This document shows, piece after piece, positions 16,674 to 25,185 of a DNA stretch of 57,260 nucleotides (its first letter is position 1; each line of letters starts with the position of its first letter). Below the pieces are notes generated by a model. The model searched no databases and had not been told where the DNA came from. It saw nothing but the letters and a program-made list of their open reading frames with translations. Where the stretch lies: the NCBI GenBank assembly GCA_021201825.1, contig JAJQED010000035.1:1-57260 (forward strand), read 5' to 3'. The DNA comes from Alistipes sp. Lineage in GTDB: Bacteria; Bacteroidota; Bacteroidia; Bacteroidales; Rikenellaceae. A program made the translations under genes and the position numbers.

Positions 16674-17684
16674 ATGGATAAAGGATATATTGCGGCGGCG
16701 GATCGGTATGACGGGATGCGGTACCGGCGGTGCGGGGCGAGCGGGTTGCGTTTGCCGGAGATCTCGCAGGGGTTGTGGTATAATTTCGGGAGTGTTGACG
16801 ATTACGACAATTACAGCCGGATCGCTTTTGCCGCGTTCGATAACGGGGTGACGCATTTCGATCTGGCCAATAACTACGGTCCCGAGCCGGGGAGTGCCGA
16901 GGAGAATTTCGGGCGCATCCTGCGCGCCGGGTTGGGGCGGTACCGGGACGAGCTTATCGTTTCGACTAAGGCGGGGTACCATATGTGGCCCGGACCGTAC
17001 GGGGAGTGGGGAAGCCGCAAGTACCTGATCGCTAGCCTGGACCAGAGCCTGCGGCGGATGGGGTTGGATTACGTGGATATTTTCTATTCCCACAGGCCGG
17101 ACCCCGATACCCCGATGGAGGAGACTATGGGAGCGTTGTCCGATATGGTAAAACAGGGCAAGGCACTTTATGCGGGGATATCGAATTACGACCCCGAACA
17201 GACCGAGCGGGCGGTGGAGATCCTGCGCCGCAACGGCACTCCGTGCCTCATTCATCAGGTCAAATATTCTATGCTCCAGCGGGCACCCGAGCAGGGGTTG
17301 ACGTCCGTGTTGGGTCGTGAGGGGATCGGGTTGATCGCGTTCTCGCCGCTGGCCCAGGGGTTGCTTACCGACCGGTACCTCGATGGCATCCCGGCGGATT
17401 CGCGGGCGGCCCGGTCTACGGGTTTCCTGCAACGGGAGCAGGTCAGCGGGGAGGTTATCGACAAAGTGAGGCGGCTCAAGGAGGTGGCGGCGGCGCGGGG
17501 CCAGACCCTGGCACAGATGGCGGTCGCATGGCTGTTGAGGGACGAGAGGACCACGAGCGTTCTGATCGGCGCCAGTTCGGTCGGGCAGCTACAGGACAAC
17601 CTCGGTGCCCTGAACAACACTTTCTTTACGGACGAGGAATTGGCCGGCATAGACTCCATACTGGGCAGCGACGCGGTAATCTAA
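16674..17684 (+). CDS. Aldo/keto reductase, glyceraldehyde-3-phosphate reductase (YghZ) type
   Basis: A 336-residue NADPH-dependent aldehyde reductase of the AKR14 type. The fold signatures are GVTHFDLANNYGPEPGSAEENFGRIL (about 56-81, with catalytic Asp and Tyr), VSTKAGYHMWPGPYGEWGSRKYL (about 96-118, with catalytic Lys) and the His in DIFYSHRPDPDTPMEE. The GPYGEWGSRKYL stretch is typical of the YghZ branch, which acts on L-glyceraldehyde 3-phosphate and methylglyoxal. I use the ATG at 16674; the frame runs upstream to 16623 but overlaps the -7 box. The last residues SDAVI and the stop codon are written by a family B repeat unit, so the native C terminus may have been altered. Confidence 0.9.
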   Translation: MDKGYIAAADRYDGMRYRRCGASGLRLPEISQGLWYNFGSVDDYDNYSRIAFAAFDNGVTHFDLANNYGPEPGSAEENFGRILRAGLGRYRDELIVSTKAGYHMWPGPYGEWGSRKYLIASLDQSLRRMGLDYVDIFYSHRPDPDTPMEETMGALSDMVKQGKALYAGISNYDPEQTERAVEILRRNGTPCLIHQVKYSMLQRAPEQGLTSVLGREGIGLIAFSPLAQGLLTDRYLDGIPADSRAARSTGFLQREQVSGEVIDKVRRLKEVAAARGQTLAQMAVAWLLRDERTTSVLIGASSVGQLQDNLGALNNTFFTDEELAGIDSILGSDAVI

Positions 17685-17780
17685 CTGGAATGCAAGGACT
17701 GAGATAAGCTTCACTGGCGTTCGCAATGACGGGAAAACGTTGCAATGACGAATAGTAGAAACAGTCCTACCGAAACTTAA
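17666..17780. repeat. Family B repeat cluster overlapping the aldo/keto reductase stop
   Basis: The first unit (AGCGACGCGGTAATCTAACTGG) starts inside the reductase gene and contains its TAA stop at 17682-17684. Compare GAGCGACGCGGCAATCTTACTGG at 3505. A TTCACTGGCGTTC-centred unit follows. Confidence 0.8.
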
Positions 17781-17788
17781 ATAAAGAA

Positions 17789-17967
17789 TCCCCTTTCCCG
17801 GCGAAGCCGGGAATTATCCGCCATTTTCGCCGGGGCAGGATTAAAGTCGCAAGAGGGAGATCACCCGAACTACCATGTAGTGAGGGAAGCTCCCGGGAGC
17901 GACGCCTGACCCCGGCGAGGCGGTGTCTTTTGCTCCACTTTTGGACAAGCAAAAGTGGAAAAAGAAA
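17789..17967 (+). repeat. Family A long palindromic repeat, copy 4
   Basis: A full-length copy, nearly identical to copy 2. The gap 17685-18344 holds only this copy, the deletion derivative at 18119 and B units. Confidence 0.9.
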
Positions 17968-17989
17968 TAGCTGAAAATGCGCAAGGCGA

Positions 17990-18118
17990 GAAGCAAAGCG
18001 AGGCGGTAATATTAATTGAAAGCGCAATGACCGAGATTGCTTCGGGCTTTCAGCCCTCGCAATGACGAGGGAAAGAAAGAGATTGCCTCACTGACGTTCG
18101 CAATGACGATAAGGAAAA
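17990..18118. repeat. Family B repeat cluster
   Basis: Units with the centres TTCGGGCTTTCAGCCCTC and CTCACTGACGTTC, plus a degraded unit GCGAGAAGCAAAGCGAGGCGGTAATATTAA. Confidence 0.75.
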
Positions 18119-18185
18119 CTCCCCTTTCCCGGCGAGGCGGTGTCTTTTTGCTCCACTTTTGGACAAGCAAAAGTAGAAAAGAAAT
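18119..18185 (+). repeat. Family A repeat with internal deletion, copy 5
   Basis: The first 16 bases of A run directly into its last 50 bases, joining at the short direct repeat CCCGGCGA that occurs twice in full copies. About 110 bases are missing. The final hairpin carries a mismatch (AAAAGTAG for AAAAGTGG). Confidence 0.85.
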
Positions 18186-18204
18186 GAAATGATGATGCGC
18201 AAGG

Positions 18205-18240
18205 CATTAACGACTGTCATTGCGAGGAGCGCACCTAACC
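18205..18240. repeat. Family A trailer and partial family B unit
   Basis: The A trailer ends in AACGACTG and runs into a truncated B unit TCATTGCGAGGAGCGCACC, after which the sequence is unique. Confidence 0.65.
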
Positions 18241-18304
18241 CCTTGTAGAGCGGGGCGGGGTTATAAAAACGGCGTGGCGCTAAGGGTTTTCGGCGAAATA
18301 TTCG

Positions 18305-18312
18305 TATCTTTG
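18305..18312 (+). promoter_or_regulatory. -7 box of the starch-synthase-like gene
   Basis: A perfect TATCTTTG, 32 bases before the ATG used here. No TTTG box is seen at the usual spacing. Confidence 0.5.
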
Positions 18313-18344
18313 TGGTCGAATTGTCGAAAAAAGGAAAACCACTG

Positions 18345-19154
18345 ATGAGCAGCTGCAAAATTCTTTACGTCTGTCAGGAGATAACGCCTTATTTACCCGA
18401 GACAGATATGTCTAGGCTATGCAGGACCCTTTCTCAGTCGATGCAGGAAAAAGGTAACGAGATCCGCACGTTCATGCCCCGCTACGGCAATATAAACGAA
18501 CGGCGCAACCAGTTGCACGAGGTTATCCGTCTTTCGGGGATGAACCTTATTATCGACGACAACGACCACCAGCTCATCATCAAGGTGGCATCCATCCCCT
18601 CGGCGAGGGTACAGATCTACTTTATCGACAACGACGATTATTTCAGCCGCAAGGCCACCCTCGCGGACAGCGACGGGAACTACTTCCCGGACAACGACGA
18701 GCGGGCTATCTTCTTTGCCCGGGGCGTACTGGAAACGGTGAAGAAACTGCGGTGGGAACCGGGTATCGTGCATTGCCACGGATGGTTCTCGTCGGTGGTG
18801 CCGATCTATTTGCGGTACGTTTTCAACGACGACCCGGTGTTCCGGGACGTGAAGATCGTAACGTCGCTCTACGGCGATGCGTTCCCCGGTGAACTGGACC
18901 CGGCTTTCGCTTCGAAGATCGCGCACGAGGGAGTTCCTGCCGACCAGCTCTCGTTAATTTCACAGCCCTCATACGAAAACCTGATAAAGTTCGTTATATC
19001 TCAGTCCGACGGTATAATTATGGAGACAGAGGAGCCTGGGGCCGCTATCGCGGCATGGTTGAAAGAGTCGGGGAAACCTGTTTTGGAGTATCAGGACAAG
19101 TCGGATACAGCTTATTTGGACACATATCAGAAATTCTATGAAGGATTGCTTTAA
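18345..19154 (+). CDS. Short glycogen/starch synthase-like protein (N-terminal half only)
   Basis: A 269-residue protein resembling only the N-terminal domain of GT5 starch/glycogen synthases: KILYVCQEITPYLPETDMSRL at the start, MQEKGNEIRTFMPRYGNINERRNQLHEV near 35-62, IYFIDNDDYFSRK near 88, and GIVHCHGWFSSVVPIYLRY near 138-156. The C-terminal nucleotide-sugar domain is absent, so full synthase activity is doubtful. Short forms like this are common in Bacteroidota next to a DUF4270 lipoprotein gene, which suggests a different conserved role. I chose the ATG at 18345, preceded by AAAAGGAAAA; the frame opens at 18312. Its last 17 bases overlap the next gene. Confidence 0.82.
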   Translation: MSSCKILYVCQEITPYLPETDMSRLCRTLSQSMQEKGNEIRTFMPRYGNINERRNQLHEVIRLSGMNLIIDDNDHQLIIKVASIPSARVQIYFIDNDDYFSRKATLADSDGNYFPDNDERAIFFARGVLETVKKLRWEPGIVHCHGWFSSVVPIYLRYVFNDDPVFRDVKIVTSLYGDAFPGELDPAFASKIAHEGVPADQLSLISQPSYENLIKFVISQSDGIIMETEEPGAAIAAWLKESGKPVLEYQDKSDTAYLDTYQKFYEGLL

Positions 19155-20718
19155 ACGCTATTTTCTGCCCTGCCTGGCCTTTATCGTTTTTTCAAGCGCA
19201 TTTTTGGGAAGTTGTACCGACGTGGACAACCAGCTCGGGATGGGGTTGTTGCCTGACGACCAGGAGATGATCTTCAGCGAGGCCACCATCGGCGGGATAC
19301 GCAGTTACATGGCCATGTCCGACTCGCTGCCCGTGAGCCAGCTCGGTTTGATGGCCCTGGGCAATTACACCACGGACGGTTTCGGGTATATCCGTTCCGG
19401 CGCGGCGGTGCAGATCGTGCCCAACGGGTTTACCGATTCGGAGCAGTTCTTTGGGTACAAACCGGTGCTGGATTCGATATTCCTCAACCTGCAGGTGGCC
19501 ATGTCTTACGGGGACACTTCGATCAACCAGAAATTCTACATATATAAACTGGTAAAACCCCTTCCGGCAACGGACGAGACGGTGTACGGTACGTTCGATG
19601 CGGAGTCTTATGCCGATATGGCAAACCCGCTCTTCTCGTTCGAGATGCAGGGTGTGGACGCGGGGGCATTTACTCCGGAGCTCACGCTCGAGGCGGCCGG
19701 CGAAGATTATGTAAAAGAACTGATGGCTTTCGGGGCTGACGACGATTACGAGATATATAACGACGTGGACATCGACAGCCTGTTCAGGCAGGAATTCTAC
19801 GGGGTCTATATTACTCCGAGCCCCGATCCGGCCGAGGCTCCGCTCAACTCGGCGCTCTACTTCATCAGCCCGCTCGCGGCCCTGGACAGCTACTATTACC
19901 AGCAGTTCGACTATACTTACCTCGAGATATATTACCATACGCACTACGAATCGATCGACGACGTCCCGGATGACGACACCCCGGTGAGCCATACGCACGA
20001 CGGCCAGACGCTCTACCTTCGGGATACGCTGACGGCATATTACTCGTTCGACGATACGTACCTCTCTTCGCCCAATACCAATATCATGGTTCTGGAGCGG
20101 GATTACAGCACGGCGACGCTGTTCGACCCGGCTACGGATTTCGTGGACCCGGAGACGTTCAAAAGCGGCGAGCTGCCCAGTTACGAGACCATTTATATAC
20201 AAGGTATGCTCGGGGTGGCGGGTTACCTGGATTTCGGGGCCGAGTTCCTCGATGCACTCCGGGGCCTGGCTATGATCGACGGGGAGGAGCGCATAATGCA
20301 GATAAACAGGGCGCGGCTCTATATGTGGCTCGAGGACGACAGCATCGACGCCATGGATATGGCGCCGTCAAGGTTGGGTATGTACTATACATACGACGGA
20401 TATTACCCGCTCAACATCCCGGACTATTATTATTACTACGAACAGACCAACAGCATAGAGTCGGGTTATTTGGGCTATATCAACCGGGCACACGGATACT
20501 ACGAAATGGACATCACGATGTATCTGCTGGACCTGCTTACGGACGAGGATACTCCAAGGCAGATCTGGCTCGGGCCGGGACACACCATGTCGGTCTTCTA
20601 CGTTCCCTCGCAGGTGGCCATCCAGAACCCCACATGGGACGGCACGGGGGACCCGCCCGCCACGAGGATGCAGTTGAAGCTGACTTACACGCTGTTAAAG
20701 AAGACGATAGACGATTAG
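19138..20718 (+). CDS. DUF4270 lipoprotein
   Basis: A 526-residue predicted outer-membrane or periplasmic lipoprotein of unknown function. A signal peptide with lipobox FLGSC places the lipidated Cys near residue 26. It is followed by DVDNQLGMGLLPDDQEMIFSEATI, the typical beginning of DUF4270 proteins. The remainder is beta-rich, acidic and unusually rich in Tyr and Asp, with runs such as DYYYYYEQ near 430. The start lies within the preceding starch-synthase-like gene (17-base overlap), so the two are probably translated together. A clear terminator follows. Confidence 0.88.
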   Translation: MKDCFKRYFLPCLAFIVFSSAFLGSCTDVDNQLGMGLLPDDQEMIFSEATIGGIRSYMAMSDSLPVSQLGLMALGNYTTDGFGYIRSGAAVQIVPNGFTDSEQFFGYKPVLDSIFLNLQVAMSYGDTSINQKFYIYKLVKPLPATDETVYGTFDAESYADMANPLFSFEMQGVDAGAFTPELTLEAAGEDYVKELMAFGADDDYEIYNDVDIDSLFRQEFYGVYITPSPDPAEAPLNSALYFISPLAALDSYYYQQFDYTYLEIYYHTHYESIDDVPDDDTPVSHTHDGQTLYLRDTLTAYYSFDDTYLSSPNTNIMVLERDYSTATLFDPATDFVDPETFKSGELPSYETIYIQGMLGVAGYLDFGAEFLDALRGLAMIDGEERIMQINRARLYMWLEDDSIDAMDMAPSRLGMYYTYDGYYPLNIPDYYYYYEQTNSIESGYLGYINRAHGYYEMDITMYLLDLLTDEDTPRQIWLGPGHTMSVFYVPSQVAIQNPTWDGTGDPPATRMQLKLTYTLLKKTIDD

Positions 20719-20738
20719 CGACCGAGATAAAAGAGACG

Positions 20739-20760
20739 AACCTAAAGAAACCTTTAGGTT
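20739..20760 (+). terminator. Intrinsic terminator after the DUF4270 gene
   Basis: A 9-bp stem (arm AACCTAAAG), a 4-base loop, then TTTTCTCTTTT. Confidence 0.85.
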
Positions 20761-20828
20761 TTTCTCTTTTCTATGGGACATATACCGGCAATCGGACGCG
20801 GCTGCGGTGCGAAGTTTGAGAATAATAT

Positions 20829-20836
20829 TAACTTTG
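20829..20836 (+). promoter_or_regulatory. -7 box upstream of topA
   Basis: A perfect TAACTTTG in the only non-repetitive part of the topA upstream gap. It would create a leader of about 280 bases that includes the tandem repeat. Confidence 0.4.
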
Positions 20837-20863
20837 CCCCGGCGTTTAAGAAAACCGCCCCGC

Positions 20864-20948
20864 CCGGGAAGTCCGCAAGAGGGAAATCCACCCGGAAGGT
20901 CCGCAAAAGGGGAAACCACCCGGAAGGTCCGCAAAAAGGGGAATCCAC
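20864..20948 (+). repeat. Tandem repeat, 3 units of 28-29 bp
   Basis: Units at 20864-20891, 20892-20919 and 20920-20948, each of the form CCGGAAGGTCCGC, A/G-rich stretch, then CCAC. The start of a fourth follows. No other gene-like signal was seen in 20761-21123 apart from a weak hairpin near 21080. Confidence 0.85.
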
Positions 20949-21123
20949 CCGGAAGTGTCGGATAAAACGGCGGAAGCCGGCCAGACAGGAGATAGGGGCG
21001 CAAACGGTTTCTGTACTGCACCTTTCATACCAGGGATACCGGCTGATGTACCGGGTCAGTGTCAACCAGCAATAAAAGCCGCTTCCCGCGCCTGCAGCAA
21101 GGGGGAAGCACGGAATAGAGAAT

Positions 21124-23430
21124 ATGCACGAGAATTTAGTTATAGTCGAGTCGCCGGCCAAAGCCAAGACCCTCGAGAAGTTCCTCGGGAAAGATTTCAC
21201 CGTGAAATCCAGCTACGGCCATATCCGCGACCTCGCAAAGAAAGACCTCGGTATCGACGTTAACAACGGGTTCAAACCCACGTACGAAGTGTCGGCCGAC
21301 AAGAAAAAAGTAGTGGCCGAGCTCTCCAAAGCGGCCAAAGAGGCCAAGGCCGTGTGGCTGGCTTCCGATGAAGACCGCGAGGGGGAGGCCATCGCGTGGC
21401 ACCTTACACAGGTGCTGGACCTGCCGGTGGAAAACACCCGCCGCATCGTATTCCACGAGATAACCAAAGGGGCGATCCTCGACGCCGTGGAAAATCCCCG
21501 TACGGTGGATATAAACCTGGTGAACGCCCAGCAGGCCCGCAGGATACTGGACCGCATCGTGGGTTTCGAACTCTCACCGTTGTTATGGCGCAAGGTGAAG
21601 CCTTCGCTCAGCGCGGGGCGGGTTCAGAGCGTCACGGTACGTCTCGTAGTGGAGCGCGAGCGCGAGATACTCGCTTTCACCCCAACCCAATACTACCGTG
21701 TGTCGGCCATGTTCTTCAATTCGGCTGATTTGAAAAAGGTGCTGTTCAAGGCCGAGCTCAACAAGCGGTTCGACACGCACGAGCAGGCGCAGGCGTTCCT
21801 GGAGGCTTGCGCCGGCGCGGAGTTCACCGTGGAATCGGTCGAGAAGAAACCGGGCCAGCGTTACCCCGCTCCGCCGTTCACCACCTCGACCCTTCAGCAG
21901 GAGGCTTCGCGCAAGCTGGGCATGTCCGTTTCGCAGACCATGTCCACCGCACAGCGCCTCTATGAGAACGGTCTTATCACCTATATGCGTACCGACTCGG
22001 TGAACCTCTCCAAGCAGGCGCTCGCCGCCTCCAAAGAGGAGATAACGCAATATTTCGGCAAGGAATACTCCCACACCCGCAACTATAAAACCGGCACCAA
22101 GGGGGCGCAGGAGGCACACGAGGCCATCCGCCCGTCCTACTTCAACCGCCACACCCTTTCCGAGGGTACACCGGCTGAGAAACGGCTCTACGAGCTTATT
22201 TGGAAACGGGCCGTAGCGTCGCAGATGGCTCCGGCCGAAGTTGAAAAGACGATCATAAAGATCAACATCGGCGGACAGGCCGAACATTTTACGGCTACGG
22301 GCGAAGTTATCCAGTTCGACGGATTCCTGAAATTATACACCGAGTCGTCGGACGATGACGGAGGTGACGACGAACAGGCGATACTGCCGCAGGTCGCCCC
22401 CGGGGACTTACTCGAATACAAAGATATTACGGCTACCCAGAGCTTCACCAAGGCACCGCCCCGATATAGTGAAGCATCGCTCGTACGCCGCCTCGAGGAA
22501 CTGGGTATCGGCCGTCCGTCCACTTACGCCCCGACGATCAGCACGATAATCAACCGGGGTTACGTGATCAAGCAGAACCGCGACGGTGTGAAGCGGGAAT
22601 ATGAAGTGCTGAAACTCGAAAAGGGAGCGGTGAAATCCACAAGGTCGACGGAGAATGTCGGCAAGGAGAAGAACCGCCTGTCGCCGACCGACATCGGGAT
22701 GCTTGTCAACGACTACCTGGAATCGCAGTTCGCCGGCATACTGGATTACAACTTTACGGCCCGCGTGGAAAAGGAGTTCGACGAGATCGCCGAGGGTGGC
22801 CAGTCATGGACCGGGATGCTGGATAATTTCTACCGCCATTTCCATCCGGAGGTCGTGCAGGCCCTCGAGAATACCGACCCGCAGAAGATCAACAAGGTAA
22901 GGGTATTGGGTACCGACCCGGCTACCGGCAGGCAGGTTTCGGCCCGCATCGGGCGTTACGGCCCGATCGTGCAGATAGACGGCAAGGAGGATGAGAAACC
23001 GCGGTACGCCAGCCTGCGTAAAGGGCAGCTTATAGCCTCCATCACGCTCGAAGAGGCGCTTGAACTCTTCTCCCTGCCGCGAACGCTCGGGGAGATAGAC
23101 GGCAAGGAGGTGGTAGTCAGCATCGGCCGGTTCGGGCCTTACGTGAGGTACGATGGTAAATTCACCTCGCTGGCCAAGACGGACGATCCCTACACCGTAA
23201 CCCTCGAACGGGCTCAGGAGCTGATAGCGCAAAAGGAACAGAAATCGAGCAAGACGCCGCTGGTGTCGTTCCCTGAAGAGCCGGAGATGCTGGTGCTTTC
23301 GGGGCGTTACGGCCCGTATATCTCATACAAAAAGAAGAACTATCCGATCCCGCGCAAGCAGGACCCGGCAACGCTCACCCTGGAGCAGGCCCGCGAGATA
23401 ATCGCAAAGAAAGACGCCAAGGCCAAATAG
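21124..23430 (+). CDS. topA: DNA topoisomerase I
   Basis: A 768-residue type IA topoisomerase that relaxes negative supercoils. The Toprim domain begins with LVIVESPAKAKTLEKFLG at residue 5, and the metal site is ASDEDREGEAIAWHL near 80-94. The active-site tyrosine is in LYENGLITYMRTDSVNLS near 285. The C terminus has no four-cysteine zinc fingers. It has instead three repeats built on GRYGPIVQI, GRFGPYVRYDGKF and GRYGPYISYKKKNYPI (about 615, 665 and 722), the common form in Bacteroidota. It is a single gene with a long upstream region. Confidence 0.96.
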   Translation: MHENLVIVESPAKAKTLEKFLGKDFTVKSSYGHIRDLAKKDLGIDVNNGFKPTYEVSADKKKVVAELSKAAKEAKAVWLASDEDREGEAIAWHLTQVLDLPVENTRRIVFHEITKGAILDAVENPRTVDINLVNAQQARRILDRIVGFELSPLLWRKVKPSLSAGRVQSVTVRLVVEREREILAFTPTQYYRVSAMFFNSADLKKVLFKAELNKRFDTHEQAQAFLEACAGAEFTVESVEKKPGQRYPAPPFTTSTLQQEASRKLGMSVSQTMSTAQRLYENGLITYMRTDSVNLSKQALAASKEEITQYFGKEYSHTRNYKTGTKGAQEAHEAIRPSYFNRHTLSEGTPAEKRLYELIWKRAVASQMAPAEVEKTIIKINIGGQAEHFTATGEVIQFDGFLKLYTESSDDDGGDDEQAILPQVAPGDLLEYKDITATQSFTKAPPRYSEASLVRRLEELGIGRPSTYAPTISTIINRGYVIKQNRDGVKREYEVLKLEKGAVKSTRSTENVGKEKNRLSPTDIGMLVNDYLESQFAGILDYNFTARVEKEFDEIAEGGQSWTGMLDNFYRHFHPEVVQALENTDPQKINKVRVLGTDPATGRQVSARIGRYGPIVQIDGKEDEKPRYASLRKGQLIASITLEEALELFSLPRTLGEIDGKEVVVSIGRFGPYVRYDGKFTSLAKTDDPYTVTLERAQELIAQKEQKSSKTPLVSFPEEPEMLVLSGRYGPYISYKKKNYPIPRKQDPATLTLEQAREIIAKKDAKAK

Positions 23431-23721
23431 CCTCTGCCGAATTACTTTCCGGCCGTATCGGTCGCTTCGTCGGCCTTTTTACCGGAGCCGGCTCTGGACC
23501 TGACTCCAATGCAGAAAGTCGTAAAGGTATTAAAGGGTGAGGCACACCGGCAAAGTTGTGATTATACACCACCCGGAACAGACAGGGAAAGGACCGGGAA
23601 CAGGAAATAAATCCGGGATCCATCCCGGAATCAGCACCGGTAATTGAACGGCAAAGTTCCGGGCTCGGCATTGAATAACCGCCTCGGAATTTCCATACCG
23701 CCCCGATTTTCCAAAAGACAA
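23431..23721. other. Gene-free gap between topA and the PepSY-like lipoprotein
   Basis: No gene, promoter or member of the dispersed repeat families was recognised between the topA stop and the hairpin at 23722. The sequence is of ordinary composition. Confidence 0.5.
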
Positions 23722-23755
23722 AATAATTGCGGAGCCATGCGGCTCCGCAATTATT
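23722..23755 (-). terminator. Terminator hairpin for the PepSY-like lipoprotein gene
   Basis: A perfect 15-bp stem (arm AATAATTGCGGAGCC) with a 4-base loop, followed on the minus strand by TTGTCTTTTGG. It may also stop topA transcripts on the plus strand. Confidence 0.75.
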
Positions 23756-23786
23756 GTTTGGTCGGGAGCGCACCTCCCGGTAGGTT

Positions 23787-24644
23787 TTAGGTGGTACCCA
23801 TCAATTTGCCGTCGTCCGTGATCAGGATTTTGGTTTGGGTACCGTTGTCGTTGACCGAGAACGAGTAGTAGATCAGCGAGGCGGTCTCGCAATAGTCGAT
23901 GCTGAGCAGCTGGCTGCGTGTTGCATAACCGAGGTCCGTGTAAACGGAATAGACCTGCGGGTTCTGCGTTTTTACGTATGTTTCCGACACCTCCCATGAG
24001 GTCATCGACCACGAACCGGTGAGCGAGAACTCGAGGGTCTTCAGTGTCGAATCGTGTATGGCCTCGATATAAAGGATACCGGGGAAGATAACGTCCACCT
24101 CCACTATGCGCGAACCCGGGTAGAGGTCCTCCACAGTGGTATAGACCGATGCCGGTATCTGGGGTACGATCTCGTTACGGTAATCCCCGTAAACGAGCGT
24201 CTCCCCGCTCAGGACCTTTATCAACAGGCCGTCCGTAGAGAAGTAGTACTCGGTCGGCTCACCTGTGGCCGACTCCACTACTACATAGATCTCCTCGATA
24301 CCGTCACGGGTAAGTTTGTCCACGTACTGGGCGTTGTTCGAATTTGCCGACATTCCGCGGTAGGCATTGGCCACGCGCGAGGGGACCGTCATCAGGTCCA
24401 TACGGGTCTCGGTCATGCACCACACCGACTCCTGGTTGTACCATGCGGTGAGCTGCGACCCGTTGTAAGTGAAATATGCAACCTTATATACGCCGATTTT
24501 GCCCCATTCCACTCCTTTGGCGCCGGGATACATATCCTGGAAAGTCGTCTGGATCTCGTCCGAGATGTGGGTACCCAGATCGTCATTGTTGCTGCATGCC
24601 CCCAGTAAGAGTACGGTGAAGCAAAAGAAAATTATTCTTTTCAT
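23787..24644 (-). CDS. PepSY-like (DUF2874-type) lipoprotein
   Basis: A 285-residue predicted lipoprotein. The signal peptide ends in the lipobox LLGAC with Cys17, followed by SNNDD. Two PepSY-like modules seem present. The first carries IQTTFQDMYPGAKGVEWGKIGVYKVAYFTYNGSQLTAWYNQ (about 32-72). The second carries VYTTVEDLYPGSRIVEVDVIFPGILYIEAIHDS (about 167-199). Such proteins in Bacteroidota are secreted and of unknown role; the DUF2874 assignment is from recalled family resemblance. An unusually strong Shine-Dalgarno (AGGAGG) lies 8 bases upstream, rare in this phylum. It is a single-gene unit. Confidence 0.8.
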   Translation of the reverse strand: MKRIIFFCFTVLLLGACSNNDDLGTHISDEIQTTFQDMYPGAKGVEWGKIGVYKVAYFTYNGSQLTAWYNQESVWCMTETRMDLMTVPSRVANAYRGMSANSNNAQYVDKLTRDGIEEIYVVVESATGEPTEYYFSTDGLLIKVLSGETLVYGDYRNEIVPQIPASVYTTVEDLYPGSRIVEVDVIFPGILYIEAIHDSTLKTLEFSLTGSWSMTSWEVSETYVKTQNPQVYSVYTDLGYATRSQLLSIDYCETASLIYYSFSVNDNGTQTKILITDDGKLMGTT

Positions 24645-24652
24645 AATTTTTT

Positions 24653-24658
24653 CCTCCT
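24653..24658 (-). promoter_or_regulatory. Strong Shine-Dalgarno site
   Basis: AGGAGG on the minus strand, 8 bases from the lipoprotein ATG. Most other genes here lack a recognisable site, so this one is notable. Confidence 0.6.
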
Positions 24659-24994
24659 GTATTGATTCTTAAATATTCGCCGGGCAATGCATTGCTTTCC
24701 TTACTATTGAAATTGGGGAAAGATTCTGTAGCCATTCTGGATTCCGGGGAAAGGCGCAACTTTTCCCGGGAGACGTAAGGCAGGACCACAAACGGGCCGT
24801 AACGGTACGTAAGAATGGAATCAGGATAATGGCCGGCGCAGGGTGCACCGTCATTGCCAGGACATCACAAAGTGACCGGCGCAGTAATCATGCCGCGATC
24901 AGGCAGCAAAATACCACACCCGGCCCGCGACGCTACCGCATCCGGACCGACAGGAGGAAAGTCACTCTAACTGTGCTTTTTCCGAAAGTAAGGT
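24659..24994. other. Gene-free upstream region
   Basis: No gene is supported between the lipoprotein start region and the element at 24995. I see no dispersed repeat, and no clear promoter of the phylum's consensus on either strand. Confidence 0.4.
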
Positions 24995-25081
24995 TTTACG
25001 AGACATTGTAATAGATAAATAGGGGTTAATAAATATAATATAAAGGCGGGCGCCGGGTGTGACCCCGTGCCCGCCTTTTTT
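24995..25081 (+). ncRNA. Orphan terminator element, possible small RNA 3' end
   Basis: TTTACGAGACAT...ATAAATAGGGG...TAAATAT leads into a GC stem (25042-25078, arm AAAGGCGGGC) and a T run. No plus-strand gene precedes it within 1.5 kb. The same arrangement occurs after gdhA at 6100-6178. It could be the end of a short transcript, or on the other strand a terminator for recJ. Confidence 0.35.
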
Positions 25082-25185
25082 GAAAACATATAATGGTTGC
25101 CGAAGCACACGGCCGCCGACCCTTCTGCCGTGTATTCACGGCGGAAGTTCGAGGGGCGGTATGTGCTGTAAGCGTTAGGCATCGC

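Noticed and set aside
20754-21200. Minus-strand frames across the 28-bp tandem repeat
   Set aside because: The peptide repeats reflect the DNA tandem repeat. Unit lengths of 28 and 29 are not multiples of three, so no repeating frame is kept.
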